DNA of 35,295 nt. It comes from Anaerolineae bacterium. GTDB lineage: Bacteria > Chloroflexota > Anaerolineae > Anaerolineales > E44-bin32. Shown here in pieces: positions 1 to 8,667 of this stretch. Position numbers and translations under genes: made by a program. The notes under the pieces were generated by a model. The model saw only the letters and a program-made list of their open reading frames with translations, was not told the DNA's origin and ran no database searches. The stretch is from positions 1-35,295 of the forward strand of contig JAUWHR010000066.1 of NCBI GenBank assembly GCA_030605795.1, written 5' to 3'. How positions within the stretch are numbered: the first letter of the stretch is position 1; each line of letters opens with the position of its first letter.

Positions 1-123
1 CCGAAGGACTTGTCTGTCCGTATTCACAATTGTCCTCACTGCGGTCTCATTCTCGATAGAGACCACAACGCCGCTATAAACATACTTGCTCGTGGGATGG
101 CGAGCATCCGGCTTGACCGGTAG
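1..123 (+). CDS. tnpB: IS200/IS605-family TnpB, C-terminal end only (cut by window edge)
   Basis: Frame 1 is open from base 1 to a TAG at 121-123. It encodes the end of a TnpB/OrfB RNA-guided nuclease: a CPHCG half of the zinc ribbon followed by LDRDHNAAINILARG. The RDxNAAxNI stretch carries the last catalytic Asp of the RuvC-like domain and is diagnostic of TnpB. About 40 residues are visible of a protein that is normally about 350-450 long, so nothing can be said about whether the rest is intact. The right-end hairpin of the element follows directly. The gene upstream on this element (tnpA, if present) lies outside the window. Confidence 0.88.
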   Translation, partial: PKDLSVRIHNCPHCGLILDRDHNAAINILARGMASIRLDR

Positions 124-126
124 AAG

Positions 127-146
127 CCCCGTCCCTTGGGATGGGG
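127..146 (+). mobile_element. Right-end hairpin of the IS200/IS605-type element
   Basis: CCCCGTCC (127-134) pairs with GGATGGGG (139-146) around a 4-base loop, with one G-U pair. It starts 4 bases after the tnpB stop. IS200/IS605 elements end in a short subterminal hairpin just after tnpB, and the GAAGCCCC...GGGGAGC context is typical. The element probably ends a few bases further on, near 150-165, where TTCAC and TCAAC occur. The exact cleavage site cannot be fixed without an empty-site comparison. Confidence 0.7.
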
Positions 147-204
147 AGCATTCACGTCAACAGGAATTGACCCCTATTGGATATCTTCACCAACTGACGC
201 CAGT

Positions 205-232
205 TTGAATCCGGAGTAAGTGGGCCTATAAT
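205..232 (+). promoter_or_regulatory. Putative sigma70-type promoter for the membrane-EEP gene
   Basis: TTGAAT at 205-210 and a perfect TATAAT at 227-232 are separated by 16 bases. Transcription would start near 239, giving a leader of about 30 bases that contains the AGGAGG ribosome site at 259-264. The promoter lies about 50-60 bases beyond the presumed IS end, so the gene appears to have its own promoter. Confidence 0.6.
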
Positions 233-269
233 TCCGGGCAGTACACCTTCACCCCCCCAGGAGGTCACT

Positions 270-2222
270 GTGAATAGTAGAGACCGCGTCTTGTTCAGCC
301 CAGTCATGCTGCGTACCCTGGCTCTGCCAGCGCTGACTGTTGTTCTTGGCCTGCAGATCTTTCGGGTGTTCTTCCCCAGTCTGGCTTGGTACCTGAAGGA
401 CACGGTAGGCGTGGGGACGATTACACTTGCCGGCTACGCTTTCGTTCCATTCCTGGTCGGTTTACTGGCCGCCATCCTGCATCGCCTGTCCGGCCCACGT
501 CTTGCATTATGGTTGACCGCCGGTGGACTCGCTCTCGTCCGCTTAGTGGAGCAGGTCGTCACGCACCCAGCCGTCGATCTGTGGCTGAGCATAGCCGGCT
601 CTATTTTATTCCTGCTCTTCTTGCCAATTATCATAGGACAAATTCGCGCTCTGGGAAAAGACGCCGCTGCGCCTCGCTGGGGTTACGGATTGGTATTAGG
701 CATAGCGTTCGATAGCGCCATCCGTGGCGTTGCCGGTACACTCGATTTGAGTTGGATCCCCGGTTTTTTCCCCTTGATCGTCGTCGCCGCCATGGCCGGT
801 CTCGTCCTGTGGCTGCTGTGGCTTGAACCGTTCCCCACCTCGGAAGCGATTCCTGGAGCCAGTTGGCGAGAAGCACTCCCCATGCTGGCGCTAGGCCCCT
901 ATTTATTGATCCAGGCTTTGATCTTCCAGAATCAGGGGTGGATTTCGGAAATCGGCGGGTTATCTTCTTCCTCAGCGTTCCTGGTACTGATGCTGGGCAA
1001 CTTGCTTTCTGTCGCCGGGTTGGCCTGGGGCTTCGCCCGTCCACGTATATTCAACCCTCTGCTGGCGCTTGTGGTTGCAATATATCTAGGGTTTGCCACG
1101 GCCACCGCCGACCAACCTGGGACCACCTTTCTCATCACTGTGCTGGTCAGTCAATTGCTTATGGGTTGGGGCTGGGCACTACTAGCAAGCACGCTCGCAC
1201 CCGCCTCTCGGCCTGGTATGGGACGGACGACGGTCGTAATTGGCTTGAGCATGATTCTGTTTTTGCTGTTGGCCTTCATTTACTATATTTCACTCGACAT
1301 AGCCATTCCAATCCCCCGAACAGCCATCCCGCCTGCAGGGGCGGTCATCTTAGGAGTAGCCATCCTCTACGCCTCGACGCGGGTGCGGAGGCTATCCCTG
1401 CCTAGCTTGAGGGACACGACTGCCCTGATCGCGGCTATCGCTTTGACCTCGATATCTCTGCTCTATTGGATCGCAACCGAAGCATTTCCACGTGTTGAGG
1501 GTGAGATCACCCCGTCGCTTCCAGTGCGGGTGATGACCTACAACATCCATTCAGCATTCGCAAGCGATGGCCGGCAGGACCCAGAGGCGATCGCCCGCGT
1601 CATCGAAGCCAGCGGCGCTGATATCATCTCCCTACAAGAGGTTTCTCGCGGTTGGCTGATCGACGGCTCAACCGACCTCACAACGTGGTTTGCTCGCCGG
1701 CTCGGCATGCAGGTCTTGTTCAAAGGCACCACCGATCCGATGTGGGGCAACGCCATACTTACCCGCTACCCAGTCCTCGAACATGGCTCGGGGTCACTTC
1801 CGCTAGCCGGCAGTCTGATAGCTCGTGGCTATCTGTGGGCCAAGATCGATGTCGGCGATCGAGAACCGCTCCTGGTCATCGCCACCCACCTGCACCATGT
1901 CGAAGCCGAGAACTATGTACGCCTGGAGCAGGTGCCGGTTGTGCTTACGTTCTGGGATCAAGCTCCTTACAGCCTGATCATGGGCGATATGAATTCCGAA
2001 CCCGGCTATCCCGAGATGGATTTGATCGCACAGTCTGGGCTGGTCGACTCCTGGGTTGAAGCCGGGGTAGGCAAAGGGCTTTCATGGCCCGCCATCGACC
2101 CCTTCGAGCGTATCGATTGGATCTGGCACACACCAGACCTTACAGCCTTGGAGGCTGAGATCATCCAAAGCACAGCCTCCGACCACCTTCCCCTGGTGGT
2201 TACCCTCGACGCAGCTCATTAG
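270..2222 (+). CDS. Polytopic membrane protein fused to an endonuclease/exonuclease/phosphatase (EEP) domain
   Basis: 650 residues. The start is GTG at 270, with AGGAGG at 259-264 five bases upstream. Residues about 8-405 are strongly hydrophobic and look like 10-12 membrane segments. From about residue 415 the protein is a soluble EEP (DNase I/sphingomyelinase superfamily) domain. The catalytic set is visible: N425 in MTYNIH, E457 in SLQEV, D573 and N575 in GDMN, and D638-H639 in the terminal SDH. The phosphodiesterase domain therefore looks active, and it probably sits at the membrane surface. The EEP family acts on phosphodiesters in nucleic acids, phosphoinositides or phospholipids. A membrane anchor favours a lipid or membrane-linked substrate, but that is inference. 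The arrangement recalls eukaryotic Cwh43, which has an EEP domain after a membrane domain; homology of the membrane half was not established. The next gene is 286 bp away and unrelated. Confidence 0.85.
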   Translation: MNSRDRVLFSPVMLRTLALPALTVVLGLQIFRVFFPSLAWYLKDTVGVGTITLAGYAFVPFLVGLLAAILHRLSGPRLALWLTAGGLALVRLVEQVVTHPAVDLWLSIAGSILFLLFLPIIIGQIRALGKDAAAPRWGYGLVLGIAFDSAIRGVAGTLDLSWIPGFFPLIVVAAMAGLVLWLLWLEPFPTSEAIPGASWREALPMLALGPYLLIQALIFQNQGWISEIGGLSSSSAFLVLMLGNLLSVAGLAWGFARPRIFNPLLALVVAIYLGFATATADQPGTTFLITVLVSQLLMGWGWALLASTLAPASRPGMGRTTVVIGLSMILFLLLAFIYYISLDIAIPIPRTAIPPAGAVILGVAILYASTRVRRLSLPSLRDTTALIAAIALTSISLLYWIATEAFPRVEGEITPSLPVRVMTYNIHSAFASDGRQDPEAIARVIEASGADIISLQEVSRGWLIDGSTDLTTWFARRLGMQVLFKGTTDPMWGNAILTRYPVLEHGSGSLPLAGSLIARGYLWAKIDVGDREPLLVIATHLHHVEAENYVRLEQVPVVLTFWDQAPYSLIMGDMNSEPGYPEMDLIAQSGLVDSWVEAGVGKGLSWPAIDPFERIDWIWHTPDLTALEAEIIQSTASDHLPLVVTLDAAH

Positions 2223-2508
2223 CGATACAAGCGAACCTCTTGTAAGCTTTAAGCTCGTGGGAATCTGAACAAGCCTTTGCCAGAAAGATGAGGTCACCGG
2301 CGAAAATGATGAGTCCTTTGACCACATCGTTGACAGCTTTCATAGATAGGTGGAACACCTACATGTTATCAGCACATCACCCGCCGGCACCCAGACGGTC
2401 GAAGCGTAAAAACGGACGGCGACCGATATTACCGCTAAAATCCTGGCCGCGCTGCGCGGGGAAAAGCTGCGTTGGCGCGCAACTAAAATAAAATAAGAAG
2501 GAGATTCA

Positions 2509-4017
2509 ATGTCCGATAAGTATCAGCAACTCCGGGAATTGTTAGGCGAAATATTTGATTTGGAGGCAGCATCTGCTGTGCTGCATTGGGATCAGCGCAC
2601 CTACATGCCCCCGGGAGGTAATTCGGTTCGGGCTTTACAGATCGCCACTCTCAAACGACTAGCACACGAGAAATTCACCAGCGATGAGTTGGGCGCCACG
2701 CTTGAAGCGGCCAAAGCAGAGGTCTCCAGCCTTGATCCAGACTCGGACGAAGTGCGTGTAGTGCAGAAGGTGGAGCGCGACTTTGACCGAAAGCGCAAGG
2801 TACCCACTAAATGGGTGAGCGAGTTTTTTCGCATCACCGCTCTCACCGAGCATGCCTGGGTTAAGGCACGGGCTAATGCCGATTTCGCCCAGTTCCAGCC
2901 ACATCTAGAGGAGGTTGTCGAGTTACGGCGGCAATACATCGAATTCTTCGCTCCCTACGACCACCCCTATGATCCCCTGCTTGACTATTTCGAGCCGGGG
3001 ATGAAAACATCCGAGGTTAAAGCCGTTTTTAATGAGTTACGCCCCCGACAGGTCGATCTGGTACAGGACATCGCTGAGCGCGGCACTCCGGTTGACGGCT
3101 CCATGCTCCACCAACCTTTCGATGAGGGCAAACAGTGGGATTTCGGCGTCGAGGTAGCTAAAGCTTTAGGCTACGATTTTGAGCGTGGACGCCAGGACAA
3201 GACTATTCACCCTTTCACGATTGGTTTCGGGGTCGACGACGTGCGTATCACCACCCGCTTTGATCCAAACTACCTCGGAACGGCGCTCTTCGGCACAATG
3301 CATGAAGCCGGGCACGCCATGTACGGTCAGGGGGTCAGCCCCAACCTCGATCGGACAAATCTCATTGAGGGTGCATCCCTAGGGATCCACGAATCTCAGT
3401 CCAGGATGATGGAAAACCTTGTCGGTCGCAGCCGGCCCTTCTGGGTGGCCTTCTATCCGCGGTTGCAGGAGGTCTTCCCCAGTCAACTGGGTGAAGTCGA
3501 CCTAGAATCCTTTTACCGTGCGATCAATAAGGTAGAACGTTCCCTCATCCGGGTTGAGGCCGATGAGGCGACCTACAACCTGCACATCATGCTGCGCTTC
3601 GAAATTGAGACTGCACTGATGGAAGGTAAAATATCGGTTGGCGAATTGCCTGAAATTTGGAATAGTAAGATGGAGGAATATTTAGGGATCCTACCTCCCG
3701 ATGACGCCAAAGGCGTTCTTCAAGATGTCCACTGGTCGTCTGGCTACATCGGATACTTTCCAACCTATGCCTTGGGCAACCTGATGGCTTCCCAGTTATG
3801 GATCAAGATCGAAGAAGATATCCCGAATCTATCCCGTCAGATTGAACGTGGTGAATTCGGTGACCTACTGGCATGGTTGCGAGAGAACATCCATCAACAT
3901 GGAGCCAAATTCGAGCCGATGGAACTCCTCCAGCGCGTCACCGGAAGCGGCCTGTCCGCAGAGCCATACATGCGATACTTGCGCAACAAGTACACCGACA
4001 TCTACAAGTTGTCCTGA
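2509..4017 (+). CDS. M32-family metallocarboxypeptidase (carboxypeptidase Taq type)
   Basis: 502 residues, the usual M32 length. ATG at 2509 follows AAGGAG with good spacing. The zinc-site motif HEAGH is at residues 265-269, with the third ligand probably E295 in the HESQSR motif. Other M32 signatures are present: IHPF, DVRITTRF (the DxRxT motif) and LQDVHWSSGYIGYFPTY near the C terminus. M32 enzymes are cytosolic zinc exopeptidases that remove C-terminal residues with broad specificity. No signal peptide is seen. The 286-bp gap upstream (2223-2508) contains no convincing gene, only short spurious frames. A TTGACA occurs at 2330-2335 but has no matching -10. Confidence 0.96.
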   Translation: MSDKYQQLRELLGEIFDLEAASAVLHWDQRTYMPPGGNSVRALQIATLKRLAHEKFTSDELGATLEAAKAEVSSLDPDSDEVRVVQKVERDFDRKRKVPTKWVSEFFRITALTEHAWVKARANADFAQFQPHLEEVVELRRQYIEFFAPYDHPYDPLLDYFEPGMKTSEVKAVFNELRPRQVDLVQDIAERGTPVDGSMLHQPFDEGKQWDFGVEVAKALGYDFERGRQDKTIHPFTIGFGVDDVRITTRFDPNYLGTALFGTMHEAGHAMYGQGVSPNLDRTNLIEGASLGIHESQSRMMENLVGRSRPFWVAFYPRLQEVFPSQLGEVDLESFYRAINKVERSLIRVEADEATYNLHIMLRFEIETALMEGKISVGELPEIWNSKMEEYLGILPPDDAKGVLQDVHWSSGYIGYFPTYALGNLMASQLWIKIEEDIPNLSRQIERGEFGDLLAWLRENIHQHGAKFEPMELLQRVTGSGLSAEPYMRYLRNKYTDIYKLS

Positions 4018-4186
4018 GCACCTTGGTAGTCAACCGAACTTGCGCAAGCCCATCAACCTAGACATACTAGACGGCGTCATTGCCGAGAAACAAGCCATGT
4101 CTAGAACGAGCCAACCCTCGATTGTCGTCGGAGAGCACGCTTACTTCTACCGAAGAGGTTCTCCCCGCGCTTTCAGGGGCTGGCCA

Positions 4187-5101
4187 ATGATCCGTAAATG
4201 GGTTGGATTACTTCTCTTAGTGACCATCTCAGCGGCCTGCAGCACACCCACCGTGTCACTAGTAGAGCCATCCACCGCGCCGTCGAAACCCGCGGTGTCC
4301 TCACCGACCCCTTCGGCCACTCCCGACTCCCCCGCGACGCCAGCCCCTCTGACGGCGGCCACACCGGCCATCGTGATCGAATCATCACAAATTCCCCCCA
4401 CCGCTACCCTCTTGAGCCCCGTTGTTCCACTTCCAACTGAGCAGTTGAAGATCTTCTATCCCGGACCCGCCTCCCAGGTAACCAACCCATTCCGGGTTGC
4501 AGGCTGGGGTGGACCCAGCTACATGGATCGGGTCAAGCTGAGGTTGCTTGGCGAGAATGGGCGTGTACTTGCCCAGGGCACCGCCTGGCTGCACGTTTTG
4601 CCGGAGGTGGAAAACAGCGGACGCTTCTACCTAGAAGTCCCTTTCGACATCTCTCTCGTGGCCGAATCCGCTCGACTGGAAGCCAGCATGTACGGCTACC
4701 GAGACGGGCAACTTAGTCATCTTAATACCGTCAACTTGACCCTGCTATCAGTTGGAAGCCCGTTGACCCATCCAGCGATCGACGGTCCGGAGAAGTTAGC
4801 CATCTTCTATCCGCGCCAGGAGGCCGTAATTGAAGGTGGGCAGGTCACCGTTTATGGAGCCGGATGGGTGGATTCTGATCTGCCGCTGACAGTCGAAGTG
4901 CTAGACAGCAATGGAGAGGTTATAGGATCTTCCCAGGTATATCTTGACGCACCAGCCATCGGTCAGCTGGGCACCTTCCTGGTTGATGTCCCATACCAGA
5001 TCACTTTCCCCCAATGGGGCCGGATCGGCGTATCTGAACATAGCGCCGACATCCCAGGGCTGATCCACTACTCTAGCGTGGAGGTCTGGCTGAAACCCTG
5101 A
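4187..5101 (+). CDS. Lipoprotein with Thr/Pro-rich linker and two Ig-like domains
   Basis: 304 residues from ATG 4187, which has AGGGG at 4175-4179. The frame is open upstream to 3842, but that part overlaps the M32 gene and has no signal, so the internal ATG is preferred. Residues 1-18 form a lipoprotein signal (RK, hydrophobic run, lipobox SAAC with C18), so the protein should be lipid-anchored outside the cytoplasmic membrane. A low-complexity Ser/Thr/Pro/Ala linker of about 70 residues follows. Then come two related beta-rich units, each opening with an IFYP motif (LKIFYPGPAS and LAIFYPRQEA). They resemble the Gmad2-type immunoglobulin-like domain of spore-germination and surface proteins. 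No catalytic motif is seen. A role as a cell-surface binding or adhesion protein is inference. Confidence 0.8.
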   Translation: MIRKWVGLLLLVTISAACSTPTVSLVEPSTAPSKPAVSSPTPSATPDSPATPAPLTAATPAIVIESSQIPPTATLLSPVVPLPTEQLKIFYPGPASQVTNPFRVAGWGGPSYMDRVKLRLLGENGRVLAQGTAWLHVLPEVENSGRFYLEVPFDISLVAESARLEASMYGYRDGQLSHLNTVNLTLLSVGSPLTHPAIDGPEKLAIFYPRQEAVIEGGQVTVYGAGWVDSDLPLTVEVLDSNGEVIGSSQVYLDAPAIGQLGTFLVDVPYQITFPQWGRIGVSEHSADIPGLIHYSSVEVWLKP

Positions 5102-5380
5102 CCATAAGGACGGGGCTGTCTAAAAGGCCTATCGAGCAAAGACTGATAGGGGCGGACCATCGTGTTCGCCCATTGCAAACCAAATTTGAGCCGACAATTT
5201 GGTCGGCTCCTATAGGGTGAATTTGTTGATCGCGGTTACCCTTTCGGGTGCAGCACGCGATCGAAACTAGCCTTCTCATACGCCTTCACATCCTAATACA
5301 GCCCGATGCAACCGCCTTGCGACCCTCCAACGACATGGAAAGTGGAACCCTCGTCACAGATACCGGTCCTCTTCTCGCGG
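5102..5380. other. Intergenic region with a perfect hairpin; no gene seen
   Basis: No convincing coding frame occurs between the lipoprotein and the vanW promoter. GAGCCGAC (5188-5195) and GTCGGCTC (5202-5209) form a perfect 8-bp stem. CAAATT (5181-5186) and AATTTG (5196-5201) are also exact complements and could form an alternative, mutually exclusive pairing. The hairpin is not followed by a T run on either strand, so it is not a clear intrinsic terminator. Confidence 0.5.
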
Positions 5381-5404
5381 TTGACCTTTTTTCAGTGGAG
5401 TAAA

Positions 5405-5413
5405 TGATATAAT
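5405..5413 (+). promoter_or_regulatory. Putative extended -10 promoter for the vanW-like gene
   Basis: TGATATAAT at 5405-5413 matches the extended -10 form TGnTATAAT exactly. TTGACC lies at 5381-5386, a 21-base spacer that is too long for a standard -35, so the extended -10 probably carries recognition. The start site would be near 5420. The AGAGGG ribosome site is at 5425-5430, before the ATG at 5436. Confidence 0.55.
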
Positions 5414-5435
5414 TCCGCCCTCACAGAGGGACCAG

Positions 5436-7274
5436 ATGAGCACGTCGCGCGCCCTGCTTAAACGAACATCTGACTTGCTGACTCTAGCTACGAGAGTACT
5501 GCTAGCACTCTTCAGCGCCGGGTTGGCTTTACTCGTCAGCATGGTGATTTTCTTGCTCGGCACGCGCCTGTTCTACGCCGAACGAGCGCTGCCAGGGGTA
5601 CATGCCGCCGGGGTCAGTCTGGGCGGATTGACACCCGATGAAATCGAGACTGTCTTAGGGCAAGCGCTAACTTACCCCAAGACTGGGTTGATCGCACTAC
5701 AGGATGGCGACCAGCTGTGGACCACCCGCCCCGAAGAACTTGGGGTCATAATCGATCTCCCCGCCATGGCGCTTCAGGCGATAGCAATCGGCCGTCAAGG
5801 GAGCCTCATTGAGCATCTTCAACAGCAAATAGATGCCTGGTACCTCGGACACCCGATCTCCCCGATCGTCATCTTCGATCAAGTGGTGGGAGGATTCTAC
5901 TTACAAGGACTAGCACAGGGGATCGACCGCCCAACCCTGGAGGCCTCACTGGCCCTGAACGGGACCGTTGTCGAGATGCGACCCGGTCAAATCGGCCGGC
6001 AATTGGAGATCCAGGCTAACCTTGAGGCGCTCGCCACTCCGATCTCCCGCCTTCACGATGGTGGTATTGCGCTGGTGATCAATGAGACCCCGCCACAGGT
6101 GCTCGACGCCTCCGAACAGGCCGAGATCGCCCGCGAGATACTGCGCCTGCCGCTCACCCTAACCGTTGAAGACGCTGGGCCATGGGTCATCGATCACCCA
6201 GAACTGGCGAGCATGCTGCGCTTCGACCTGGCAGAGGATGCCGGGGATATCCATTACCAGGTCACGCTTGATCCCCAAGCCCTGACCGCCATCCTCGAGC
6301 CCCTGGCTCTTGAATTAGCGCGCCAGGCAGAAAATTCCCGATTCTATTTCGACGACGACACCGGCGAACTGGTATTGATCGATGGAGCAGTTATCGGCCG
6401 ATCGCTAGACATTCCTGCCACGATTGAGGCAATCAATACCGGTCTTACCGGCGGGCAACATCAGATCTCGCTCGCATTCGAGATTACTGAGCCGATTGTA
6501 GGCGACGAGGCTACGGCTTCAGAATTAGGTATCAGCCAGCCGGTGAGCGTGGTTTCGACATATTTCTCCGGTTCCAGCGCCGGGCGAATACATAACATCA
6601 AGATCGCCTCAAGCGCCTTCCACGGCCTGTTGGTCGCCCCTGGCGAGACGCTCTCCATGGCCGAGGTGCTGGGTGACGTTAGCCTGGATACGGGCTATGC
6701 TGAAGCCCTGATCATCTATGGCAACCGGACGATCAAAGGAGTTGGGGGTGGGGTGTGCCAAGTCAGCACCACCCTTTTCCGCGCCATATTCTTTGGCGGC
6801 TACCCGATCGTTGAGCGCCATTCCCACGCCTATCGGGTGGGCTACTATGAAGCAGGTCCTGGCTCTCCAGGACCCGGCCTCGACGCGGCAGTATTCGTGC
6901 CTTTAGTGGATTTAATATTTACCAACGACAGCCCCTACTGGCTGCTGTTGGAGACCTACACTTACAGCAACAACCGGTTGCAATGGAAGTTTTACTCGAC
7001 CTCAGACGGCCGTCAGGTAGAGTGGAGCAGAGAAATCATCAGCGAGACCGAGGCTCCTGAACCTCTGTACCGGGAGAACCCAGACCTGCCTGAAGGGGAA
7101 ATCAAACAGGTCGATTACCAAGCCGATGGCATGGACGTGATCGTCTACCGCACCGTCACCCGCGAAGGCGAGGTAATCCACCAGGATACAATCAAGACCC
7201 ACTATCTTCCATGGCAGGCGATCTACGAATATGGCCCAGGAACTGAATTACCCCCGGGGGTAAAAACAGAGTAG
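5436..7274 (+). CDS. VanW-family protein with peptidoglycan-binding-like repeats and G5-like tail
   Basis: 612 residues. ATG 5436 has AGAGGG upstream. Residues 21-45 form one membrane helix, so the rest should be extracytoplasmic. A region of two PG_binding_4-like repeats spans about 70-350 (PGVHAAGVSLGGLT opens the first). The VanW core follows from about 378 to 505, with the hallmark APGETLSMAEVLG, GGGVCQVSTTLFRA and ERHSHAYRVGYY stretches. A C-terminal part of about 70 residues looks like a G5-type beta domain. This is the architecture of Firmicutes and Chloroflexi YoaR-like proteins. VanW is named for the vancomycin cluster, but its biochemical function is unknown; a cell-wall association is likely from the domains. 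There is no vancomycin-resistance gene set nearby, so resistance should not be inferred. Confidence 0.92.
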   Translation: MSTSRALLKRTSDLLTLATRVLLALFSAGLALLVSMVIFLLGTRLFYAERALPGVHAAGVSLGGLTPDEIETVLGQALTYPKTGLIALQDGDQLWTTRPEELGVIIDLPAMALQAIAIGRQGSLIEHLQQQIDAWYLGHPISPIVIFDQVVGGFYLQGLAQGIDRPTLEASLALNGTVVEMRPGQIGRQLEIQANLEALATPISRLHDGGIALVINETPPQVLDASEQAEIAREILRLPLTLTVEDAGPWVIDHPELASMLRFDLAEDAGDIHYQVTLDPQALTAILEPLALELARQAENSRFYFDDDTGELVLIDGAVIGRSLDIPATIEAINTGLTGGQHQISLAFEITEPIVGDEATASELGISQPVSVVSTYFSGSSAGRIHNIKIASSAFHGLLVAPGETLSMAEVLGDVSLDTGYAEALIIYGNRTIKGVGGGVCQVSTTLFRAIFFGGYPIVERHSHAYRVGYYEAGPGSPGPGLDAAVFVPLVDLIFTNDSPYWLLLETYTYSNNRLQWKFYSTSDGRQVEWSREIISETEAPEPLYRENPDLPEGEIKQVDYQADGMDVIVYRTVTREGEVIHQDTIKTHYLPWQAIYEYGPGTELPPGVKTE

Positions 7275-7335
7275 AAGTAGTCAACGCACCTTGATCCATT
7301 ACGTCGCGTGTCGGACAGCGTCAACAACGCTCACA

Positions 7336-7344
7336 TGGTAGAAT
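7336..7344 (+). promoter_or_regulatory. Possible extended -10 promoter before the Trm112-like gene
   Basis: TGGTAGAAT at 7336-7344 fits TGnTAnAAT. No good -35 is seen. The start would fall near 7351, just before AAGGAGA at 7354-7360 and the ATG at 7366, so the leader would be very short. The same arrangement, an extended -10 with a short leader, precedes the vanW-like gene. Confidence 0.4.
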
Positions 7345-7365
7345 CATTACGTCAAGGAGAAAACC

Positions 7366-7590
7366 ATGATCAGTGAAGACCTGCTTGAGATCTTGCGCTG
7401 TCCAGCATGCGTGCGCGAGAAGGAAGGATTGCTGACGGTGGTCAAGGACACCTGGCTTGTGTGCCAGGAACCGGACTGTGGTCGCAAATACCCTATCAAG
7501 GACGACATCCCGGTAATGCTCATCGATGAAGGGGACAAGTGGGTCTCGGTTGCCGTTGAGGATTTGCCGGTTCCCCCACCGAAAGATTAA
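7366..7590 (+). CDS. Trm112-like small zinc-ribbon protein
   Basis: 74 residues, with AAGGAGA 5 bases before ATG 7366. Four cysteines (C12, C15, C33, C38) make a CPAC/CxxxxC zinc ribbon. It is followed by GRKYPIKDDIPVMLIDE, the conserved tail of the UPF0434/Trm112p family. In eukaryotes and archaea Trm112 activates methyltransferases; the bacterial homologues are small and mostly uncharacterised. The HEAT-repeat gene follows within 10 bases, so the two are probably co-transcribed. Confidence 0.88.
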   Translation: MISEDLLEILRCPACVREKEGLLTVVKDTWLVCQEPDCGRKYPIKDDIPVMLIDEGDKWVSVAVEDLPVPPPKD

Positions 7591-7597
7591 TCCCCTG

Positions 7598-8173
7598 GTG
7601 GACGATCTCCAATTCATGCTAAACGAACTGATCTCAGGCGATGACGCCCGGGCGGAGGCGGTTGTTCCAGGTTTGGCTCAAATTGGAGCAGCTAGCCTCG
7701 ACCCGTTGCTCGCTATGCTCGACTCCCCAGGATCTGACCAACGCTGGTGGGCGACCCGGGTTTTAGCAGCCCTTACCCAACCTGAAGCGCGCGATGGACT
7801 GCGTCGATCCCTTAAAGACCGCGATCCCGCTGTCCGCCAATGCGCCGCCCTTGGCCTACGCCAACGCCCCACCCAATCCGCCATCTCGGCGTTGATCGAC
7901 GCCCTGCACGACCCCGATCGCCTGTTCGCCCGTCTGGCCGCTGACGCGTTGGTAGCCATTGGTCCAGTAGCTATTTCTTCGCTGATCTCGGTTATAGAGT
8001 CACCGGACCCTGCTGCGCGCATTGAAGCCATCCGAGCACTGGCGGCGATCGAGGACCCCCAGGCTATTCACCCACTCTATGCCGCGCTGGATGATCCCTC
8101 ACAAATGGTCGGTTATTGGGCAGAACAAGGCTTGAACCGCCTGGGTGTCGGGATGGTCTACTTCAAGCCCTAG
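7598..8173 (+). CDS. HEAT-repeat (PBS-lyase-like) protein
   Basis: About 191 residues from GTG 7598. The frame is open back to an ATG at 7526, but that part overlaps the preceding gene; ATG 7616 is another option. The protein is a run of about five helical pairs with the HEAT/PBS-lyase pattern, for example DPAVRQCAALGL, DRLFARLAADALVAIG and DPAARIEAIRALAAIEDP. Such repeats form curved scaffolds for protein-protein contacts. No enzymatic motif is present. The family includes phycobilin lyases, but nothing here suggests phycobilisomes. The start is uncertain because no strong ribosome site is seen. Confidence 0.8.
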   Translation: MDDLQFMLNELISGDDARAEAVVPGLAQIGAASLDPLLAMLDSPGSDQRWWATRVLAALTQPEARDGLRRSLKDRDPAVRQCAALGLRQRPTQSAISALIDALHDPDRLFARLAADALVAIGPVAISSLISVIESPDPAARIEAIRALAAIEDPQAIHPLYAALDDPSQMVGYWAEQGLNRLGVGMVYFKP

Positions 8174-8178
8174 CAGGC

Positions 8179-8667
8179 CTAACCCACGACCACCCATACT
8201 ACCCATACCACGACCATCCCTAACCCTAAAACCAGCTTGATCCCAAAGGACGCTCCACACCCAAGCCCCATGCCAAGCATCGCTTGGGCCGCTTTGTTCA
8301 CGTCCTGAAGACGGACATATTCAGCCAGGTAAGTGCCCAAAAGTAAACCAATAACGCCCCCAACAGGGCCAGAAAGAAGCAACGCTACCAGGCCCAGGGC
8401 AAGGCCGGCGAATATTGCCCGAATCGACGCCCCACCCATCCTTGCCGCGGTCCCACTGACCCATAACTCAGTAAACAATCCCGCCAAACCAAGAAGCGAG
8501 ATCAATCCAAACAGCCAAATTCCTCTCTCACCCCAACCCACGTACAATCCATAACCCAACGCCGCGCCCCAAATCAGCACGACGTCCGGGAACCCAGGCA
8601 CGATGGCCCCCATCAATCCAATGAACATCACCAGGCCAACAATGATCGCCACCGCAATATCAAACAT
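8179..8667 (-). CDS. DUF456 family membrane protein
   Basis: 162 residues, almost wholly hydrophobic and glycine-rich, with about 5 predicted membrane segments. The pattern [18 protein letters not shown] near the N terminus and the Gly-rich repeat [18 protein letters not shown] match DUF456 proteins, whose function is unknown. Its ATG at 8667 overlaps the end of serS by 8 bases, so the gene is translationally coupled to serS and should share its T-box control. It converges with the HEAT-repeat gene, leaving only a 5-base gap. Confidence 0.82.
   Translation of the reverse strand: MFDIAVAIIVGLVMFIGLMGAIVPGFPDVVLIWGAALGYGLYVGWGERGIWLFGLISLLGLAGLFTELWVSGTAARMGGASIRAIFAGLALGLVALLLSGPVGGVIGLLLGTYLAEYVRLQDVNKAAQAMLGMGLGCGASFGIKLVLGLGMVVVWVVWVVVG

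Noticed and set aside
2288-2491. 67-codon plus-strand frame between the EEP and M32 genes
   Set aside because: No ribosome site and no family-like features; composition looks like non-coding sequence.
3842-4186. Upstream extension of the lipoprotein frame
   Set aside because: Overlaps the M32 gene; the lipoprotein signal with lipobox begins at 4187 with its own ribosome site.
5436-7274. Vancomycin resistance function for the VanW protein
   Set aside because: VanW alone, without vanHAX or vanRS genes, does not indicate resistance; the domain is widespread in non-resistant bacteria.
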